The notes under the pieces were generated by a model. It did no database searches, had not been told where the DNA came from, and saw nothing but the letters and a program-made list of their open reading frames with translations. Source: Tidjanibacter sp. (GTDB taxonomy: Bacteria; Bacteroidota; Bacteroidia; Bacteroidales; Rikenellaceae). From it: a DNA stretch of 6,023 nt. Shown one piece after another: positions 1-6,023 of the stretch. Location of the stretch: positions 1 through 6,023 of the forward strand of contig JAGBVY010000091.1 of NCBI GenBank assembly GCA_017630115.1. Direction: 5' to 3'. Made by a program: the position numbers and the translations under genes. Every line of letters begins with the position of its first letter. Position 1 is the stretch's first letter.

Positions 1-196
1 CGGGAGAAAGTCGAGTGCGATTTGTTGAGGAAATTTTGTGCCAAATGAGAAAGCGACACCGCAGCTTACTGAACGTAAGTGAGAAAGATGTTGTAGGTCG
101 GGAGAGGGCCGGCTGGGTTTTGTGGAGGGATTTTTGTGCCAAACAAGAAGGTAGCTCCGCAGTTTGCTTGGGCAAATGAGGAAGCTACCTATCGCA
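1..196. repeat. Two diverged copies of a ~98-nt non-coding unit
   Basis: Bases 1-64 align without gaps to 99-162 (offset 98), with 47 of 64 positions identical by hand count. The best-kept blocks are TTTGTGCCAAA, CCGCAG and TGAG(A/G)AAG. After CCGCAG both copies have a small stem-loop: CTTAC/GTAAG at 65-69/75-79 and TTTGC/GCAAA at 163-167/172-176. Two of the five pairs differ between copies with both partners changed. Similarity fades after about 87 and 184. The first copy starts at or before the window edge, so the array may continue to the left. No convincing reading frame crosses the region. Confidence 0.75.
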
Positions 197-230
197 GTTT
201 GGTGCAAAAAGCACCCACAAGACACAGCCG
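110..230 (+). other. Long nested hairpin element (candidate structured RNA or palindromic mobile element)
   Basis: Four helices nest in order: 110-125 with 215-230 (16 positions, one mismatch, one T-G wobble); 131-144 with 197-210 (14 positions, two wobbles); 149-156 with 183-190 (8 bp, perfect); 163-167 with 172-176 (5 bp, 4-nt TTGG loop). That makes about 42 pairs in 121 nt. All three wobbles are G-U only when the plus strand is read as RNA; on the minus strand they become A-C mismatches. The element ends three bases before the DUF362 stop codon complement (234-236). There is no U tract on either side, so it is not a standard intrinsic terminator, although it could still protect the 3' end of the DUF362 mRNA. 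The strand given is an inference from the wobbles. No promoter is recognised. Confidence 0.6.
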
Positions 231-233
231 AAA

Positions 234-1199
234 TTAGTCGATGCTAACAAGCTCGTAACTACGCGAGCCAAGACCGATTTTCTCGGCGTGCTCGATAATG
301 TGCACACCGTGGCGCGAATTGATGCGCTCAATAAGTGCAGCTGCGTCGTCACCCTCGGTGGAGGGGTAGTTGAAGACCAAATCAACACAAGCTTGGTCGA
401 GTGCCACAGGGTCGGTGGAGGCCAAGATGCCCACATCGCCCATCTCGGGGTCGGCAGGGTGGGCGCTGCAATCGCAGTCCACCGAGAGATTATTCATAAC
501 ATTGATATATACCACCCTACCCTCGTAGTACTCGTGGATAGACTGAGCCGCAGCGGCCATAGCCTCCAAGAAGTGAGTCTGCTCTGTATCGCCAATGCCT
601 GCCCACAACTCCTCTTTTGTTTCAACCTTACCAGCCGAATGGATGTAGGCCTTACCGTTGGAGCTTGCCACACCAATAGACTGATTCTTCAACACGCCGC
701 CGAAGCCACCCATAGTATGGCCCTTGAAGTGGGCGAGGTTGATCATAGAGCCGTAATTGGCGATGTGGTCACCCACAATGTTGAATTTCAGATGGGTTGT
801 ATCCTGCACAGGGATTCTCACCTCGCCAAACTCGTCCATAATATCGCAGGGGGCTATGGCATAGAAACCGTGGTCTTTGATGGTCTGCCAGTGGGCCTCA
901 TTGGAGTAGCGGCCACCGGGGTAGGCAACATTACACTCAACGATAGTACCCTCAACCTTAGCTACCAAATCTTTTATAAGCTCAGGTTTGAGGAAGTTGT
1001 GACCACCGGGCTCACCAGTGGAAATTTTCACAGCCACAGGGCCTTGCATCTCTACTCCGAGTGCATCGAAGACCCTCACCAGACCCTCGGCCGAGATGTC
1101 GGTGGTCATATATACCTTAGGCTCGCCACTCTCCTTGGGGGCGCAGCTTACTGCCAGCAGAGTGGCTGCCAACATAACAATTCTACCAAAATTCTTCAT
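234..1199 (-). CDS. DUF362-domain lipoprotein
   Basis: 321-residue protein of the DUF362 family, whose biochemical function is not established. The N-terminus is a lipoprotein signal: basic MKNFGR, a hydrophobic core, then LLAVSC, with Cys19 as the lipid-bearing residue; the -3 position is Ala, so the lipobox is acceptable rather than ideal. Family features visible are the central HFKGHTMGGFGGVLKN block (157-172), rich in His and Gly, and the C-terminal block with C242-D-C244 followed by HPADPEMGDVGILASTDPVALDQACVDLV (to about 275). Some DUF362 proteins carry an added 4Fe-4S ferredoxin domain; none is seen here, though the two close cysteines could bind a metal or cofactor. The start at 1199 places the signal peptide correctly. 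The gene lies downstream of the HMA gene in the same direction, but a strong hairpin separates them, so it may have its own promoter or rely on read-through; I see no clear Bacteroidota -33/-7 pair in the 28 nt left. A direct link with metal handling is not demonstrated. Confidence 0.9.
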   Translation of the reverse strand: MKNFGRIVMLAATLLAVSCAPKESGEPKVYMTTDISAEGLVRVFDALGVEMQGPVAVKISTGEPGGHNFLKPELIKDLVAKVEGTIVECNVAYPGGRYSNEAHWQTIKDHGFYAIAPCDIMDEFGEVRIPVQDTTHLKFNIVGDHIANYGSMINLAHFKGHTMGGFGGVLKNQSIGVASSNGKAYIHSAGKVETKEELWAGIGDTEQTHFLEAMAAAAQSIHEYYEGRVVYINVMNNLSVDCDCSAHPADPEMGDVGILASTDPVALDQACVDLVFNYPSTEGDDAAALIERINSRHGVHIIEHAEKIGLGSRSYELVSID

Positions 1200-1227
1200 T
1201 TTCAGTTTGCTCTATTAAATTATAATT

Positions 1228-1266
1228 ACACAAACACCTCTTCTGGACTTGAAGAGGTGTTTGTGT
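1228..1266 (-). terminator. Perfect 16-bp stem hairpin, probable terminator after the HMA gene
   Basis: The arms 1228-1243 and 1251-1266 are exact reverse complements (16 bp) around a 7-nt loop. The hairpin begins 12 nt past the HMA stop codon. On the minus strand it is followed by a short A/T-rich run (AATTATAATTTAATAG) rather than a pure U tract, so it may be a weak intrinsic terminator or an mRNA-stabilising hairpin. It divides the peptidase-receptor-HMA group from the DUF362 gene. The plus-strand side is also T-rich, but no plus-strand gene ends here. Confidence 0.7.
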
Positions 1267-1278
1267 TTATATTTCATA

Positions 1279-1677
1279 CTAATGGCTGTGCGAGTGGTCG
1301 TGACCGTGCGAATGGTCGTGACCGGAGCAGCACGCATCCTCCTTGGTATGCTCACCAACGCAAGCGCCAGCTTTGCACTCGGGAGTAACAACCAACACAT
1401 CAATCTTCCTGAGCTCCTCAACGAGTTTCTCGCGATTGGTTTTGCGAGTATCGAAGGTAACCTCAACAGTCTTGGTGGGGACATCTACAACGCAATCCTT
1501 AACACCCTTCTTGAAGGGAATAACGTTGAGAATCTTCTTGGCGCAGTTCTCGCAATCGAGGTTGGTGGTAAACTTAACGGTCTCAACCTTAGCCTTTTTA
1601 CTCTTCTCGGTCACCTGAGCCGAACTAGCCGACATACCCAAAATGAGGGCTGCCATAACAAACAAAATCTTTTTCAT
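1279..1677 (-). CDS. Secreted heavy-metal-associated (HMA) domain protein with Cys/His-rich tail
   Basis: 132-residue metal-binding protein. A signal peptide covers residues 1-20 (cleavage near SASSA/Q), so it should act in the periplasm or at the envelope, unlike cytosolic CopZ-type chaperones; it is nearer in plan to MerP. A short linker rich in Lys precedes an HMA ferredoxin-like domain at about 32-95, with the metal-binding CxxC in TNLDCENCAKK (C42, C45). The tail adds C101, C106, C116 and C117 and then GHDHSHGHDHSHSH, with seven His in the last 13 residues. HMA domains bind Cu(I), Hg(II), Zn(II) or Cd(II); the sequence does not settle which. An in-frame TAA 12 nt upstream fixes the ATG at 1677 as the start. 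It follows the receptor gene by 49 nt and precedes a strong hairpin, so it is probably the last gene of the transcript. Inferred role: receiving, buffering or passing on metal brought in by the receptor; a role in metal tolerance is equally possible. Confidence 0.92.
   Translation of the reverse strand: MKKILFVMAALILGMSASSAQVTEKSKKAKVETVKFTTNLDCENCAKKILNVIPFKKGVKDCVVDVPTKTVEVTFDTRKTNREKLVEELRKIDVLVVTPECKAGACVGEHTKEDACCSGHDHSHGHDHSHSH
1288..1323 (-). repeat. 18-bp tandem repeat coding GHDHSH twice
   Basis: Positions 1288-1305 and 1306-1323 are 18-bp units differing at a single base. Each codes Gly-His-Asp-His-Ser-His (residues 119-130 of the HMA protein), followed by a final Ser-His. The near identity at DNA level points to recent duplication of a metal-binding tail unit, and the unit number may vary between strains. 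Confidence 0.85.
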
Positions 1678-1726
1678 CGTTCTAAAAAATTATTTAAGTT
1701 TCACTTTTGTTTCTCCTTATCAACTC

Positions 1727-4033
1727 TTAGTAGAGAGTAAACCTCGCACCGATGTAGAACTTACGTCCCATAAGTGGGCCCCACACAACCGACGAGTTGA
1801 AGTCGGGCGAGAAGGGTTTGTCGGCGCTGATGATGGGGTCGTGCTGCATATAGTTGAGTATATTCTCGCAACCAACGTAAATATCCCACTGGCCTATGCG
1901 GTGGCTCACCTGACCGTAGAACATTGGGTAGATGGGCGAATACTCCGCTATTGCAAAGTCGCCATCCAAGTTGGGCAACCTCATAGGGCCATTGAGCTGG
2001 GCTGTGAAATCGAACACCCAACGACGGAACTTGGTGGCATACTGCACATTGACCAACCCCTTAAACTTACCAACCAATGGGCGATCAACCAGCAACTGCT
2101 CGCCATAGCGTTCGAGCGTAATGCGCGAGTCGGTGTAGCGGAAGGTGGTAAATACATCCAGACCCTCCATAGGAGTCCACTGCACGTCGAGCTGGTAGTT
2201 GTTGGCCCACGAGGGGAGCGAGGAGTTGTAGAGGTAAATCCTACCCTCGCCATTCTCTTGGTCGGCATAGACCGTATTGGAGAACTGGGTGCGGAAGAAG
2301 TCGAGGCTCACCGTCAGGTCGTTGTAACCCACAAGGCTTGTGGTATGACTGAGGCTACCACCAAAGGTTGCCGCCTTCTCCACATCGGCCCCCTCGGCAA
2401 TGTTGTTCACAATGGTGCGACCCGTAGCAAGCATCCAGATGTTGTCTGTAAAGGGCATAACCTTACGCGCGCCCAAGCCTGCCGAGGCCCTCACAACGGT
2501 CTGGTCGGTGAAGTTGTAGCGTAGGTGCATACGGGGCGTTAGGATGAAGTCGCTACTGAAACCGCCATCGCCATCAAGACCACCATCTGCGAGAGGTGTC
2601 GTCATCAAATCGCCCCTCAGACCTGCCACAATGGAGAGTTTATCCTTAATGGCGTAGGTATATTCGGCAAACAGACCGGGCTCCAACATCTCCGTATTGT
2701 TGGTGATGGTTTGCCCCACCTGCAACACCTCTTCGCCAATGATTCGTCCCCACATCGAGCCACCTACCGTCAGCGACGAGCGACCCGAGAAGTAGTGCTG
2801 ATAGAAGAGGTTGCCCCACATAGAGCTCTCATTGCCCTGATAGGTATTCAGACCGAAGTAGGAGTCCATATTGAAGGCATCAACATCCATCACAAAGGCA
2901 ACACTCGAACGTTTCTCCTCCTGTGTCTCTTCGTCCCACACAGCAGCGCCCACAGGCTTACCAACTTTCATATAGGCATTTAGCCCCTTATTGCGAATCT
3001 CCGAGCCGTAGATTTGTTTCTCCGAGACCATCTGGTCGTAGCGGTCGGCCGTGTACTCCATCTGGCCACCTATCCTATCCTCATTGACAAACCTCCAACC
3101 CCAACGCCACTGAGTGCCGTTATCGGCCTGATAGAGCCAACGGTTGGCCACATTTATCTGGCGTGCCATAGGCAGGTCACGGAAGCCATCGCCGTTGTGG
3201 TCCATAGGCTGGGTGTCACCCGAAAGGTGAAGCAACAAGTTGGTCGTCAGCCTCTTCTCCTTGTCGAAAGCAAAGGGGATGGCCAAGTTGAGCTCAGGTT
3301 TGAGTTCGTTATCGAAGTAGAGATTGAGGAAGAATTTTTCCTCGTCGGTGGGCTTACGATATTCGAGGTTAATCTGGCCAGTCATAGCCTCGTGGCCAGC
3401 CGTAACCGAAGCAATACCTTTCGACACCTGAATGGAGTTGAGCCACATACCGGGCGTATAGTTCAGGCCATAGGGCGAGCCAATACCACGCATAATGGGC
3501 CTATTCTCGTCAAGAATCTGGGTGTAAGTACCTGCCAAGCCAAGCATTTTGATTTGGCGACTTCCACTGACAGCGTCGCTATAACCTACCGTAACTGCTG
3601 CCGAGTTCTCGAAGCTCTCGGCCAAGTTGCAGCAAGCCATCTTACACAAACCGGCAAAGCTAATGTTCTCGCCCGCCATAATACTGCTCTGGCGTATCTT
3701 ATTGTTGGCCACGCCCTCAATTACAATCTCCTCAATACCGACTCCATCGGAGAGTACAAAATCGACAACTTTATCCTCGGCTGCGACCTCAACAATCGTA
3801 TCTACATAGCCTATATAGCTTGCAACAAGCCTATTGTGACCCTTGACACGATAGACCTCATAGCTACCGTCCACACCTGTGGCCGTACCCACCAGTGTAC
3901 CTTCCCAATAGACACTTGCGCCAATGACCACCTCGCCCTTATTGTCACGCACCACGCCAGAGATATTCTGGGCCGAGGCCACCCACACGGTCGAGCAAAG
4001 GGCTACAAGCGCCACAAATAATTTTCTCATCAT
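1727..4033 (-). CDS. TonB-dependent outer-membrane receptor with carboxypeptidase-regulatory-like domain (putative metal receptor)
   Basis: Complete 768-residue outer-membrane active transporter, powered by TonB-ExbBD. The start is ATG at 4033 (a second Met follows directly, so 4030 is possible). A signal peptide covers residues 1-21, with likely cleavage at ASA/Q. Residues 23-95 are the carboxypeptidase D regulatory-like fold typical of Bacteroidota receptors (GVVRDNKGEVVIGASV). A TonB-box-like stretch, IEEIVIEG, follows near residues 100-107. The plug starts near residue 112 and contains C130, C134 and C135 in GLCKMACCNLAESFE, then the conserved IKMLGLAGTYTQILDE region. The beta-barrel fills the rest and ends in an aromatic residue (ARFTLY). 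Only one further Cys is seen in the mature protein, near the C-terminus, so the plug cluster stands out. From memory, receptors with this ACCNL plug often sit next to HMA proteins in Bacteroidota, and one does so here 49 nt downstream. Substrate inference: copper or another thiophilic/transition metal, free or complexed. A siderophore or other ligand cannot be excluded. Confidence 0.
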   Translation of the reverse strand: MMRKLFVALVALCSTVWVASAQNISGVVRDNKGEVVIGASVYWEGTLVGTATGVDGSYEVYRVKGHNRLVASYIGYVDTIVEVAAEDKVVDFVLSDGVGIEEIVIEGVANNKIRQSSIMAGENISFAGLCKMACCNLAESFENSAAVTVGYSDAVSGSRQIKMLGLAGTYTQILDENRPIMRGIGSPYGLNYTPGMWLNSIQVSKGIASVTAGHEAMTGQINLEYRKPTDEEKFFLNLYFDNELKPELNLAIPFAFDKEKRLTTNLLLHLSGDTQPMDHNGDGFRDLPMARQINVANRWLYQADNGTQWRWGWRFVNEDRIGGQMEYTADRYDQMVSEKQIYGSEIRNKGLNAYMKVGKPVGAAVWDEETQEEKRSSVAFVMDVDAFNMDSYFGLNTYQGNESSMWGNLFYQHYFSGRSSLTVGGSMWGRIIGEEVLQVGQTITNNTEMLEPGLFAEYTYAIKDKLSIVAGLRGDLMTTPLADGGLDGDGGFSSDFILTPRMHLRYNFTDQTVVRASAGLGARKVMPFTDNIWMLATGRTIVNNIAEGADVEKAATFGGSLSHTTSLVGYNDLTVSLDFFRTQFSNTVYADQENGEGRIYLYNSSLPSWANNYQLDVQWTPMEGLDVFTTFRYTDSRITLERYGEQLLVDRPLVGKFKGLVNVQYATKFRRWVFDFTAQLNGPMRLPNLDGDFAIAEYSPIYPMFYGQVSHRIGQWDIYVGCENILNYMQHDPIISADKPFSPDFNSSVVWGPLMGRKFYIGARFTLY

Positions 4034-4054
4034 AATCGGTAATGTTATTAAATT

Positions 4055-6023
4055 TTACAAATTCTCCAAGCAGTAGAGCACCATCTTCTCCCTGACGTTC
4101 ACCCTACCATAGGGCACCATCGAGTGGTTGTCGTCGGTGTAAATCATCATATCAATCTGCTTACCCGCCTTAACAAACTCGTGTACCATAGCATAGGCAT
4201 TCTGAACGTGCACATTGTCGTCGGCTGTGCCGTGCATAAGCAGCAGTTTGCCTTTGAGTTGGGCAGCATAACCAATAGGCGAAGGCTCGTCATAGCCCTC
4301 TGGGTTGGTCTGAGGCAGGCCATTAACCCTCTCGGTATAGACCGAATCGTAGTAGCGCCACGAGGTTACAGGTGCAACCGAAATGGCCATCTTGAACGTA
4401 TCGGCTCCTTTGAGGATGCAATTCAGAGCCATAAATCCGCCATAGCTCCAACCATAGATACCTACCCTCTGACTATCCACATAGGGCAGCGTCTTGACCC
4501 ACTCAGCAAAGGCTATCTGGTCTTCGGTCTCCAAACGTCCCATAATGCCGTAGGTACTCTTCTTGAAGTCGGCCGAACGGAATCCCGTACCGCGAGGGTC
4601 GCAATCTACCACAATGTAGCCGTGTTGCACCAGTACATCCTCCCAATCAATAGTCCACCTATCGCGCACATCCTGCGAGCCTGGACCACTATACTGAGTG
4701 AGTAGTACGGGGTACTTCTTGGTGGGGTCGAAATTATTAGGTTTCTTAATATAACCATTCAGGGTGTCGCCACGAGGAGTGGTGAAGGTTATAAACTCCT
4801 TCACAGGCAACTCAATCTCGGCAATATAGCGTTTCAATTTGGCATTATCCTCCAAAGTATCAATCAACTTACCATCGCCCTTATGCAGAGTGACCGTATT
4901 GGGCGTGGTGGCATTGGAGAAGTAGCTCAAATAGTAGCGACAGCCTGCGCTGGGCTGAATCGAATATGTGCCCGATGTGGTCGAGAGGCGTTTTTTGTGT
5001 TTGCCCGACAAATCAATCGAGTAGAGTTCACGCCTCAAAGGAGAGCCCTCGGTGGAGAGGTACCAAATCTTCTTATCCGTAGCACAAACGACGCTCGTAA
5101 CATTCCAGTCGCCCGAGGTTACAGCCCTAAGTCCGCCCTTCGAGATGCTCGACAGGTAGAGGTGGTTGTAGCCGCTGCGCTCACTCAGCACCAAGAAACG
5201 GTCCGAGTCGGAGAGGAATGTAATAGTGCCACCGGAAATGCCGTCGATATATCTATCGTCCTGCTCGGCATATATAAGCTGAGGCTCTTGGTCCTTCTCG
5301 TCGTCAATCAGAAGCACCTGCAAGTTGTTTTGCAAGCGGTTGATGAGATAGTAGTAGAGCTTACCATCGGGAGTCCAATCGAAAAATGGGATATAGATAT
5401 CGCCCTTATGCTCCTTGCTAACGTTGGTCGTGGTGCCCTCGGTCACATTATAGACGTGGAGCGACACCTCGGAGTTTTTCTCACCAGCCTTGGGATATTT
5501 ATACTTGAAGAGTTCGGGATAGGGAGTACCTGTGAGGAACTTCATAAAGCCAAACTCCTTGACCTCACTCTCGTCGCTACGCAAATAGACAATGCGCTCA
5601 CCGTCGGGCGACCAACTCAGAGCGTGGTCAATGCCCCACTCCTCCTCATAGACCCAGTCGGGCATACCGTTGATAACGTGATTCCACTCTCCGTCGGAGG
5701 TAATTTGGTAGGTGAACTTCTGGGCCAAATCGTTGATGAAGATATTATTGTCCTTCACATAGGCCACCTTCTGACCGTCGGGCGAGAAGAGGGCGTAGCG
5801 CACATCGTTGCTCTCATCCACAGCACTGAGTGTCCCATCTACCCTGTCGTAAACCACATATTTGGAGAAGTGAGAACGACGATACAGAGGGCGCGATGAG
5901 AGGCGAAACATAATCTTACGCTCTTCGGGCGAGAAGGTATAATCCGCAACCCTACCACCAAGCTCCAAGAGGGTCAAATCTACAAGTTTCTCCTTCTGCT
6001 CGTGGTTTTTGTAGGGGTGACGC
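4055..6023 (-). CDS. DPP IV-family prolyl dipeptidyl peptidase (S9B), N-terminus cut off by window edge
   Basis: Serine peptidase of the S9 prolyl oligopeptidase clan, DPP IV type, which removes N-terminal dipeptides (usually Xaa-Pro) from peptides; in Bacteroidota such enzymes are normally exported. The reading frame is open to the right edge, so 655 residues are visible (numbered from codon 6020-6022). A possible TTG start at 5977 is internal and should be ignored. From the usual family size I infer that about 70-90 residues, including the signal peptide, are missing. Residues 1 to about 400 form a beta-propeller with repeated SPDG/TPDG blades. The DWVYEEE motif holds the Glu pair (E126-E128) that binds the substrate amino terminus and marks DPP IV rather than other S9 enzymes. 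The C-terminal alpha/beta-hydrolase domain has Tyr444 in YSGPGSQ (oxyanion site), nucleophile Ser526 in GWSYGG (codon 4445-4447), Asp601 in HGTADDN and His633 in DDNHSM, so the triad looks intact. It ends 21 nt before the receptor gene and is probably co-transcribed with it. Whether it acts on peptides for nutrition or on a metal-binding peptide is not shown. Confidence 0.
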   Translation of the reverse strand, partial: RHPYKNHEQKEKLVDLTLLELGGRVADYTFSPEERKIMFRLSSRPLYRRSHFSKYVVYDRVDGTLSAVDESNDVRYALFSPDGQKVAYVKDNNIFINDLAQKFTYQITSDGEWNHVINGMPDWVYEEEWGIDHALSWSPDGERIVYLRSDESEVKEFGFMKFLTGTPYPELFKYKYPKAGEKNSEVSLHVYNVTEGTTTNVSKEHKGDIYIPFFDWTPDGKLYYYLINRLQNNLQVLLIDDEKDQEPQLIYAEQDDRYIDGISGGTITFLSDSDRFLVLSERSGYNHLYLSSISKGGLRAVTSGDWNVTSVVCATDKKIWYLSTEGSPLRRELYSIDLSGKHKKRLSTTSGTYSIQPSAGCRYYLSYFSNATTPNTVTLHKGDGKLIDTLEDNAKLKRYIAEIELPVKEFITFTTPRGDTLNGYIKKPNNFDPTKKYPVLLTQYSGPGSQDVRDRWTIDWEDVLVQHGYIVVDCDPRGTGFRSADFKKSTYGIMGRLETEDQIAFAEWVKTLPYVDSQRVGIYGWSYGGFMALNCILKGADTFKMAISVAPVTSWRYYDSVYTERVNGLPQTNPEGYDEPSPIGYAAQLKGKLLLMHGTADDNVHVQNAYAMVHEFVKAGKQIDMMIYTDDNHSMVPYGRVNVREKMVLYCLENL

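Noticed and set aside
110..230. Ordinary Rho-independent terminator for the DUF362 gene
   Set aside because: The structure is far too long, has internal loops, and has no U-rich run after it on the minus strand (GC-rich sequence follows).
1..233. CRISPR array
   Set aside because: Only two diverged copies at 98-nt spacing, with similarity spread through the unit and not limited to a short repeat between unrelated spacers.
1200..1227. Bacteroidota -33/-7 promoter for the DUF362 gene
   Set aside because: A TTTG lies in the hairpin arm, but no TAnnTTTG follows at the expected distance; the A/T-rich stretch alone is not enough.
288..1388. Plus-strand open frame of 366 codons opposite the DUF362 gene
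   Set aside because: It lies antisense to a clear lipoprotein with family motifs, runs through the terminator hairpin into the HMA gene, and its translation shows no signal, domain or motif. It is a by-product of codon bias.
3014..4021. Plus-strand open frame of 335 codons opposite the receptor gene
   Set aside because: Fully antisense to the receptor's N-terminal half, with no recognisable domain; the minus frame has a signal peptide, plug and barrel.
4883..5899. Plus-strand open frame of 338 codons opposite the peptidase gene
   Set aside because: Antisense to the beta-propeller of the DPP IV gene; low-complexity hydrophobic translation with no motif.
5975..5977. TTG as the start of the peptidase
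   Set aside because: The same frame stays open for 15 more codons to the window edge, and starting here would remove the signal peptide and first propeller part. It is an internal Leu codon.

Overview
The window looks like chromosomal DNA of a Bacteroidota member, probably Bacteroidales. The basis is a TonB-dependent receptor with an N-terminal carboxypeptidase-regulatory-like domain, a DPP IV-type S9 peptidase, signal peptides that cut just before Gln, and gene starts preceded by A/T-rich sequence with no clear Shine-Dalgarno. I cannot assign a genus from sequence alone. All four convincing genes lie on the minus strand, so transcription runs from the right edge to the left edge.

In order of transcription: (1) a DPP IV-family prolyl dipeptidyl peptidase, whose N-terminus is cut off by the right edge (4055-6023); (2) after 21 nt, a complete TonB-dependent outer-membrane receptor (1727-4033); (3) after 49 nt, a small secreted heavy-metal-associated (HMA) protein with a Cys/His-rich tail (1279-1677); (4) a perfect 16-bp hairpin, probably the terminator of this group (1228-1266); (5) a DUF362-domain lipoprotein (234-1199). 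The last 233 bases hold no gene. They carry two diverged copies of a ~98-nt unit (from 1 and from 99), and the second copy sits inside a very long nested hairpin (110-230) that ends three bases from the DUF362 stop codon.

The receptor and HMA protein look like a working pair for metal, probably copper or a similar soft or transition metal: the receptor plug carries a C-x3-CC cluster and the HMA protein has CxxC plus a GHDHSH-repeat tail. The tightly spaced peptidase suggests co-transcription, but its link to metal handling is inference. The most unusual part is the left-edge repeat. Its two copies show paired base changes that keep an apical stem, and the long hairpin has all its wobble pairs on the plus-strand reading. 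Both fit a structured RNA or a mobile palindromic element rather than ordinary intergenic sequence.
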